The notes below the pieces were generated by a model that was given only the letters and a program-made list of their open reading frames with translations, had not been told where the DNA came from and searched no databases. Positions 56,266 to 64,000 of a stretch of DNA of 64,000 bases are shown here, piece after piece. The stretch is from Phaeotremella fagi. Lineage: Eukaryota; Basidiomycota; Tremellomycetes; Tremellales; Phaeotremellaceae. The translations under genes and the position numbers were made by a program. The stretch's first letter is position 1. Each line of letters opens with the position of its first letter. The stretch is taken from NCBI GenBank assembly GCA_001599715.1, contig BCHU01000010.1, positions 248,001 to 312,000 of the forward strand, read 5' to 3'.

Positions 56266-58189
56266 ATGTCCCTCGACTACGTTAGAACCGTCGTCTCAGG
56301 TGGGAAAGCTAGATTCATCGATCAGGCGACTTCAGTCAATCTTGATTTAGTTTATGGTGAGCTAGCTGTTCATCGAGATTCATCACTGACTTGTTTCAGT
56401 CACAGATAGAATCATCATGTCCGCACTTCATTCTATTCGTTTAGACTTTGAGCGCTAATTCTATCGTTACAGCATGGGCTACCCCGCAACTGGGTTCGCT
56501 AGCCTTTATCGCAATAAACGTCGAGATGTGTTGAAGTTCATTACTTCACGACATGGTGATAAATGGTGGATTTGGAATTTGTGAGGGTTTCGTCTCTTGG
56601 ATATAACTTACTCAAGTGGACTCGCATTAACATTCCCAACAGATGTCCACTTTACGAAAATGCGTATTCTCCTGAAAGCATGCACAACAGAGTGTCAAGA
56701 TATCCATTCCCAGACCATCACCCTCCTCCTCTTCCATTACTTCCGCTGGCGGTTAGGGAGATGACAGCATGGTTAGATAGCGATATAGAGCGTGTAGCAA
56801 TTATCCATTGCAAGGCTGGCAAGGTGAGATATTGATGTGGAAAGTCTGAACTTACAGGATGTAGGGTCGCTCAGGAACTTTGCTTTGCTCATATCTACTC
56901 TCGTTGCCAGGGCTTCCACCAGCTCCTTCTCAATCACATTTCAAGAGTCATTCACAAGAGAACAATGCCGATCCAGAAACAACAAGAACATCAGAAGATG
57001 GTTGGATCGTGATCGGCGGTGGCCAAATGACTGACAGTTTCCAAATGTCGGAAGAGGAATCAGCTACACCCATTACTTCACAGCATCTCAAGGTCCAACC
57101 TCCCTTGCTTTCAGTCAAATCGACATCCTCCTCATTGACCACCATCTCTCGACCGTCTCCTGCGCCATCGATACAAATTCATACCGAATCGCCTTCAAGA
57201 TACGAGCCCATTGACGTCAGTGATGAAGTTGAAAGGGGCCAGCAAGACAGGAAAGATGGAAGAGTGGATGAAGTGTTCAAACTACATTCTAGTCGACGAA
57301 TGAAGCCTACTAGTTCAGGACGAGGGGTCTCGATTGCTAGTCGTAAGTTTCTCAAAGCACTTTGAATCCTGATTGCGTTCAGAACGAAGATGGTGTCGTT
57401 ACATACACCTTGTGTTCACTAATCAAGCCCCACCATCATATGTTTCTCCGACTACGGCTCGAATTCGTTTAGTTTCCATCACCCTCGTACTACACCCTCC
57501 TTCGATATGGCAAAAACCTCTAGCTTCTCTTATTGTTGGTGGATCGGGAGGTTCAGGACGAGGGAAAGCTTGGGCATCGATAGCGAGATACGACGATGAG
57601 TATGTTGATAAATTGAATAGTCTTGGTGGGAGTGGGAGCGGTGTAGGTGGATCAATTACTTGGGGAGGTGTTGGTGGTGAAGGACTTCATGATACCACCA
57701 AAATGTTTAGGCGGTGCGGCAAGATGGTTTCAACAGATGCAATGCCAAATGATGCTCCATTAGATAATTTCAAGGTGAGCCTGAAGTCGTGGTCGGAATT
57801 GACATATTTAGGACTACATTGTGCATCACCTGATACCTGAGCAATCCTCAGAGTCCTCTATAGTCCTTGCAAGGTGTCGAGAATTCAGAGTCAAACTTCA
57901 CTTGGGATCCCTACCAATGGGCTGGCTTTGGTTGATTCCTGCGTTCCATCTTCCAGAACCTTTACCGTCTTCAGAAACAAGCTCTAAATCTCGTACCCAT
58001 ACTTTACACTTTCCTCGATCACAACTGGACTTCCCATTAGGACCCGGTGCTTCAGTTCATCAAGTCATCCTCAAAGTAGAAGAAGTCCCTGAAGATGCCC
58101 AAGAAGCCACTGCTAAACTCATGAGTGAGGAGGAGGAACGACAAGCAGGGATCAAAGAAGGTGGGACGGAAAAAGTCAGAGAGACTTGA
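56266..58189 (+). CDS. PTEN-type phosphoinositide 3-phosphatase
   Basis: The N-terminus MSLDYVRTVVSGGKARFID and NLDLVYVTDRIIIMGYPA match PTEN (GKARFID and IAMGFPA equivalents), then ESMHNRVSRYPFPDHHPPPL. The P-loop is HCKAGKGRSGT, split by an intron after GK; the two lysines typical of PIP3 preference are present, and Ser replaces the Thr of animal PTEN. A C2-like region follows (RLVSITLVLHPPSIWQKPLAS). The last exon has REFRVKLHLGSLPMGWLWLIP and ends EKVRET at 58189. A Ser-rich insert of about 90 residues (SDEVERGQQDRKDGRVDEV region) interrupts the phosphatase-C2 junction. About seven introns, two of them with weak donors. It removes the 3-phosphate of PIP3 at membranes. Confidence 0.85.
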
Positions 58190-58753
58190 TCAGTCATCTC
58201 AGGCTATGCCTTTGTTGTGGAAATTGTATTACTACTGAGATTAATATTTTCCACTGAGACGAGGTTGACACTCGATCTTGAAGTGGCAAAGATAAGGGGA
58301 ATGGTGTTGATGGCCTAATTCTTTGACGAGTCAATGTGAACTCAAGTGTGATTTCTTCAGAAAACTTGATTTCGGGATTGATATCACGAATATATACACG
58401 TACTTGAACTATCAGTAGTTATCTTTAGATGCATAGACATGAAGATAATAGGCCGCAGACGGATCAACTTGCTCATCAACATCAATATTCTCACGGTGGT
58501 ATAAATTCCATGTGGCTCTGTTATCTTTCACGGAAAACTTACGGGATTGTTCCGTTTGATAGCAGATTGTGGTTTTTCCTTTACGATGTTGATCTTGAGA
58601 CGGCAGTGCCCCGTCGGAACGATAGTTCATGCTAATAAACCGTTCATATACCGTTCACCGTCACCATGGGAATGACAGCAATTCTTTTATCTCTTTTTAA
58701 TTTGAACAAACTATCTTTCGAAAAAAATCAATTTTCTAATCAATCCTTTTGAA
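58190..58753. other. Intergenic between PTEN and FAD monooxygenase genes
   Basis: Terminator and promoter sequence, 564 bp. Open frames here lack family similarity. An AT-rich run lies just before the ATG at 58754. Confidence 0.5.
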
Positions 58754-60393
58754 ATGCCTGTCGCTGTCCCCGTAGCTGGTTCTTCCTCTTTCAAGCAGCT
58801 CACCGTAGCCATCGTAGGAGGTGGTCTCGGTGGTCTTTCTGCTGCTGTAGCTCTTCGTCGAGCTGGCCACATTGGTGGGTGATTTTTGTCAGAAGTTCGA
58901 TTTCAAGACTGACGCAAAATCATAGTCAACATCTACGAGCGTAGAGATTTCAATGTCGAGGTAGGAGCCTCTATCTCTTGTGCAGCCAATGGTAAGCTCC
59001 CAAGATAAGCATAAATGTTGCAGATGCTGATGTTTTGCTGTAGGAACCCAATGGCTTCGTGAATGGGAGGTCGATATCCCATCTGGAAAACCTGTCATCC
59101 TCATGAACTTGACAATGAGAGATTGGAAGACCGGTAAAGTCCTCAACGACTACAGTCTTAAGGATTACGAGAAGACGTGGGGTAACGTGAGTTCAATCGA
59201 AATCTGAATCTTCTACAAGGGAGCTGATAAATGACTAGGTTTATAACATGTTCCACAGACAAGACATGCACGCCATGCTTCTTGCCGCTGCAACTGGACC
59301 AGGTGTTGGAATACCAGCAACCATTGTTATCGATCACATCGCCGAATCAGTCGATCCTGAAGCTGGAACAGTCACCTTCAAAAACGGCGTTACTATCTCA
59401 GCTGATCTTATCATTGGATCAGACGGTATCAGATCAGCTGTTAGAACCGCTATCGGTATCATTCCTAAAATGAAGAGTGCACCCCAGACATGTTACAGAT
59501 GTAACGTTAAGGTTGCCGATATCAAGCGTTTGGGCTTGGTCGATTATGCGTACGATCCCTCCATGTAAGTGTTTCCGTATTCGATTTCTGAGGAACGCAG
59601 TTGACATTTGCAGTCAATTCTGGGGAGGTATGCCACCTACACAAGAAGATGACCCAGAGAGATCTCAATATTACAAAGTTGTCATGTCACCTTGTCAAGA
59701 TGCCAACATTGTGTCCTTCTATCTTTTCATGCCTAGTGAGTATGGTTTCTTCGGAAACTAGTCGAGGTTTACTGACAATTCAACCCAGCCGAGATGACTA
59801 ACCACACCGAGGAAGGATTCTCTTTCGCTGAAGCTCCAGTGCAAGATTTACTCGCCGGTAAATACGGTACCATCGATCCAGACTGTCGTGCTCTCATCGA
59901 AAACTCCATCGACAGAATGCCATGGCGTCTCTACATTCACGAGCCATATGAACATTGGTTCCAAGGAAGAGCTGCTATTCTTGGTGACGCCGCACACCCA
60001 ATGATGCCACATCAATCTCAAGGTGCTTGTATGGCTATCGAAGACGCAGCTGCTCTTGGTATCATTTTCTCAGACAAATATCCTCAATTCACTCAAGATC
60101 CAATTGCCGGTTTGGCAATGTACCAAACTATCCGTCAACCACGAGCTACCCGTGTTCAATCAAGTTCGAAACGTGCTTTGGAGAACCTCAACGAGAGAAT
60201 CGGTTTCTCTTCCATGACCGCACATGATGCTGCATTAGCCGCTGCAGATGGCAAGTTGACAGTTAACGAAATGAACGTAAGTATAAAGTCATATTCAAGA
60301 TGATGTAAAGGCTGATTTATCTTCTAGTCCTACGACATGCACGCTCACGTTGCCGAGGAAGTCGCAAAGATCAATGCTCACAAGCTTCACTAG
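58754..60393 (+). CDS. FAD-dependent monooxygenase, salicylate-hydroxylase-like
   Basis: The start MPVAVPVAGSSSFKQLTVAIVG precedes the Rossmann motif VGGGLGGLSAAVALRRAGH. Blocks in order: VNIYERRDFNVEVGASISCAANG, VYNMFHRQDMHAMLLAAA, DLIIGSDGIRSAVR (the DG motif), then WFQGRAAILGDAAHPMMPHQSQGA (the GD motif), AIEDAAALGIIF and PRATRVQSSSKRAL. The end is INAHKLH with TAG 60391-60393. About six introns. The layout is that of salicylate hydroxylase and 6-hydroxynicotinate 3-monooxygenase relatives: FAD, NAD(P)H and O2 hydroxylate and often decarboxylate a ring acid. It stands 20 kb from block B, beyond housekeeping genes, so a link to that pathway is possible but unsupported. Confidence 0.85.
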
Positions 60394-60559
60394 ATTAGAT
60401 AATAGAGATTTTGGACTTTGGAGTGATGCAGCTATCTTACTAGACAACAGAGCGCTTGGATTGCAAATAAATACCTGATACATTCCACATTATACCTCCA
60501 ACCTCTAAGTAAAATAAATTCCCAAAACCCAAGAACTAAAAACTGACGTGTCCCCTAAT

Positions 60560-63500
60560 CTAACCACTCAAACGCCTATAAAGGTTACTACTTAAACTCG
60601 CTTTCTCTATATCCCACTTGACACTGTTCGTCCGTCCACTTTCAAAAGTATTAAACTCTTTCAATTCATGTAAATCAGGTTGACTAGTCCAGCCGCCTTC
60701 ATTCAATGAAGCAAGTCGAGAAGACATTTTCGTCGGGGTTTTCATTAAAGACGTTCCTGAAGAGTATGTTCCTGCAACCACTGATGGTCGACGTGGTCGT
60801 ACAGCGGATGAGACAGAAAGTTCACGGAGAACTTTTCGAGATCGAGCAGTCTTTTCATGATGTTTGATGGATGATTCCGCGACTCTGACCAAACTATGGA
60901 CAGCTCCTGCAATACAATTCAGTCATATCCAGCATCGATAACTCACGTTCGTATCCATTCCAAAACAGTACCTTGCGACTTTCTTGGTCCGCCATAAGCT
61001 CCTTCTTCTCCTGCTCTGACAGTCCTTGTTCTGACATGAGACGATCGAGAATCTCCGTCATCTCGTCTGACTCCCCTCCGTCCATGGCACCGTGACGCGA
61101 AGCGACCACGTTTTTGTGCCAGATTTTGGTCAATTCGATGATCTGGAATTGGGCGTCAATATCCATAAGTTGCAGGGAGAAACTCACCTCATACGGTAAA
61201 CGTTCAAGACGCCTCTGGTCGAGTTTTTCCTCTTTGTCTTGATGAGTATGAGAACGCAAGTGATCTCGATGTTCCTTGATAGCAATCATCGTTCGTTTAA
61301 CCCCTTTCTGAACCAAGGCTGATTTGTAACGACTTGCATATGCTTCCGTAAGCACCGCGATAAGTAAAGTTACTGTGGCCACACCAAAGATCTGTGGATG
61401 TTAGGACAAGCTACGCCTCGAACGAATAAACATACTGCCCAGATCAAAACTACAAAAGTCAGTCTCTGTTATCACTGCAGAATTATGGACTTACAGAACG
61501 ATCTCCCAGCTGGAGTTTGCGGATAGAAGTCTCCGTATCCTGTTACATCGTAAGTGAATTTTCTTACGAGCCAAGAAAATGCCTCTTACCAACGGTCGTG
61601 AAAGCCACGAAACAAAAGTAGAAACCAGTGAACCAATCCCAGCCCTGTGTGAAAGTCAGAACCACAGTCGCGAGTTGATTTTGCACTCACCTCTGCCTGC
61701 GAAAATACTGTTGCTCCAACAATCCAGAAAACGACGAAGAGTGCAAAGGCAAAGCCAAACTAGATGTGAGTATGATTTTCTACACGCTTTGCCTACTTTG
61801 ATAAGATTTTCCATTTTCTCCTCATGCGCGATACGTTCTTGAAACTCGCGGTAGCCCTCTTCAGAGAGAAGACTTTGATTGGTGAGCTCATCTTGAAGTC
61901 TCTTTGCATCTTCCAAAGCCCTTTGTCGTTGCTCTTCGACTGTAGCGTCGGCAGCGAGTGGAGCCAAGTCGGATCCTGCGCCTGAAGCTAGTTTACTAGC
62001 ATTTTCCATCTCCGCTTCTAGTTCTGCAGTTTTCAGTTGATCTGCAGTTAATGCTCGAGTATTCAACTTTAAACTTTTGGCTCCACCCCGAACACCTCCT
62101 CCTCGTTTTGTGACATAGGTTGGCGCTCCGATGAGAGCTAATTGACGCTCGATAGCTTGCAAGCGAACAACTTCCTCAGCCCTTTGCTGCTTCCTAACTC
62201 GATGACGAATCAAGACCTCGTGACGTCGTCGACGATAAGCGTTATTCCATGATTCGACAATGGTGTCTCTGGCAGTTCCGACAGCGACAGCTGCAAATGG
62301 GTGAGTAAACAGGAAGAAAGGTGTTCATCAAAACGTACCCCTAAATATGGTCAGTTTTTTTCTCGAATGGTATAGACCCTGCACTCACAAATTCAAGATG
62401 CCAAAGGGAAAGTAGAAGAAGAAGAATATTTTTGCGCCCAGATTATTCGGTGATATCTAGTGGGGTTCAGTAGATGATTTAGGAGCAGAACAAAGCTTAC
62501 ATCACCGAAACCGATAGTCCTGTCATCAATGCGTTAGCGAAGCATTGCGTGAAAAGGGGGGACTCACTCGATTGTCACAACAGTGAAATAAAGTGCGTTC
62601 TGAAAGGTTATTTCAGGTATCAAGAAATTGAAGCACAAAGCTCCGATCTAGAATCAATAAGCACTGATTAATCTTTGTGTAAAATAACGAGACTGACAGC
62701 TGGGAAAGAGGATCTGTAAGTCTTTGACGCCAACTGAATGTTACTAAACTTACCAATATAAACTAGTAGAACCATGACTATGATGACCAAACTACGCTGT
62801 TTGGGTGTAAGACCAGATCCTGGGAACGTCAGACCCCGCCAAACGCGTTCTACCTACCACTACGTCTGAACTCTTTGGTTTTTATCAAATCATAAATCAA
62901 AGTAGCATTGGTGAAAGCACTCGCAGCTGTACTACAGACTGTAAGCCAGAAAGCTTCGGAATAGGTGAAACCGTCATCAACCCCGTGAATAACACCGAAG
63001 ATGGTGATAGCAATGATGTTGATGATATCTATACGGGATATAATTTTCAAAACGCAAATTCAGTGTCACAATCTACTTACCATGAAGTGAAAGTGCTACA
63101 ATTGTCGTAATAGTACTGGTGAACACTCTTCGTTCCAAAAATCGAGAGACCAACGCGATGTTCGCAATTACTCCACAAGCCATGGAAATCGCCATGCCGA
63201 CGTCTAATATGATTGGATTGTCTTGATACACAACTGGCACATTATTCTCGACTCTGACATACCACTATGATGGAAGTAAGCTGTTGAAATGGATCTCGAT
63301 GGTTCTCTTGTTCAAACTTACGTGCTCGGTCAAGCCTATTAATCATATGTCAATATTCACCTCGAGATATTACATTATTGCACTTACCAGGAATCTCCAA
63401 CAAGATACTGAAGGGTTGCAGCAGTCCACTGAGGATGGGAGTCCACCTGTATTTGGGTGGAACATAATCTGGATCGCCTTCATGACCACCCGCAGGCTCC

Positions 63501-63991
63501 GACGCTTCTTTCCCGCCAACGATGAATTCCCAAACTGCCCACCAAAAACCTCTATGAGTGGAATCATGTCGTCGTACCCATGCTTCAGTGAGTAGTTGAC
63601 CGAAAGCACGACAAGACCTGGCAGTTTTCTTGCGTGTCTTCTTTATCCCAGCCAGTGCTTTCTTGTGCTTTTCCTGTAGAGGTGAGAGGTAAGAGATCGA
63701 AGTTGGTTCTGCTCCCGAGGACTCGGATACACCTTTTTCGATGGAAAGACTGGTGTCGTCCTGGAAGGCAATCTTTCCGTTCCCTTCGTGGTGTTTGATT
63801 TGTGAGGATGAAGGATGGATATCGTCGTCATCGTTGTCATAGTCTCCTTCGGGTGATGTTGTTCGCGGCATTTCGAAATGATGATTCAAAGGAGTCTTCA
63901 CACTCTTTCTCCGATTGTCACTGATCTCTTCATCCAATATCGATTGAGGTCTACTCATGTGTTCGAGGTATTCCTCATCCTCAATATTCAT
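60560..63991 (-). CDS. TOK1-type outward-rectifier K+ channel
   Basis: The start MNIEDEEYLEHMSRPQSILDEE at 63991 opens a long acidic cytosolic N-terminus. Membrane exons follow, including EAFWLTVCSTAASAFTNATLIYD, then pore 1 with ALYFTVVTIETIGFGD and pore 2 with FYFCFVAFTTVGYGDFYPQTPAG, both carrying the K+ selectivity filter (TxGYGD/TxGFGD). The late cytosolic part has coiled-coil and basic stretches (LRSHTHQDKEEKLDQRRLERL) and ends NLYRRLSG with stop at 60560. More than a dozen introns are present. Eight spans with two pores in one chain is the fungal TOK1 layout. The 9 bases beyond the ATG at the window edge cannot exclude an earlier start. Confidence 0.85.
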
Positions 63992-64000
63992 TTCACGTAT

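Overview
This window looks like nuclear DNA of a basidiomycete yeast or fungus, most likely a tremellomycete (Cryptococcus/Kwoniella-like). The genes are dense and lie on both strands. Most are broken by many short introns of about 35-60 nt with GT..AG ends and a CTNAY branch site close to the acceptor. Several products point the same way: a Xpt1-like Stealth phosphotransferase, a TOK1-type K+ channel, She9/Mdm33, a TRAPP Trs31 subunit, a Rho3-like GTPase and an SLMAP-like FHA protein of the STRIPAK type. There is no rRNA, CRISPR array, bacterial operon or intact transposase/polyprotein. I saw no tRNA by eye.

Layout. 19-7000: Stealth/Xpt1-like phosphotransferase, Rho3-like GTPase, a cysteine form of selenoprotein K, and a secreted Ser/Thr/Asp-rich protein. 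7757-18323: catabolic block A, with an apparent DapA-aldolase/aldehyde-dehydrogenase fusion, a nitroreductase-like protein, a Zn2Cys6 regulator, an IPNS-like 2OG-Fe(II) oxygenase and a Dal5-type transporter. 19002-21992: an acidic-tailed unknown, She9/Mdm33 and Trs31. 22274-24698: an SDR and an isocitrate-lyase/PEP-mutase family lyase. 24869-38208: catabolic block B, with a TauD-like dioxygenase, NCS1 permease, two divergent PuuE-type (CE4-like) ring hydrolases, a second Zn2Cys6 regulator, an amidase, an Asp/Glu-racemase-family enzyme and a FAD monooxygenase. 38209-43629: a gene-free, AT-rich, repeat-packed stretch of decayed LTR-like and minisatellite sequence. 43630-63991: a coiled-coil unknown, Derlin, a Nudix hydrolase, a bHLH factor, the FHA/SLMAP-like protein, PTEN, a second FAD monooxygenase and the TOK1-like channel.

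How the genes may work together. Blocks A and B have the parts of an inducible pathway for a nitrogen-containing ring or imide: importers (Dal5/ACS and NCS1), oxygenases (2OG-Fe, TauD, flavin), imide/ureide-type ring-opening hydrolases, an amidase, a racemase/isomerase-family enzyme, and C-C lyase plus aldehyde-oxidising steps. Each block has its own Zn2Cys6 regulator. The block B promoters from 26.0 to 34.2 kb are strongly enriched for TCCGAA/TTCGGA, including one perfect palindrome. Block A promoters share TTGGCC elements, two of them as the same 10-mer in opposite orientation. The enzyme set resembles the nicotinate (hxn) clusters of filamentous fungi only in part, and the substrate cannot be deduced from sequence alone. 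The most unusual single item is the DapA-ALDH reading frame, where one 34-nt intron holds both the stop of the first domain and a possible ATG of the second.

Exon boundaries were worked out by eye from reading frame, splice signals and family similarity. Overall spans are firmer than individual splice sites.
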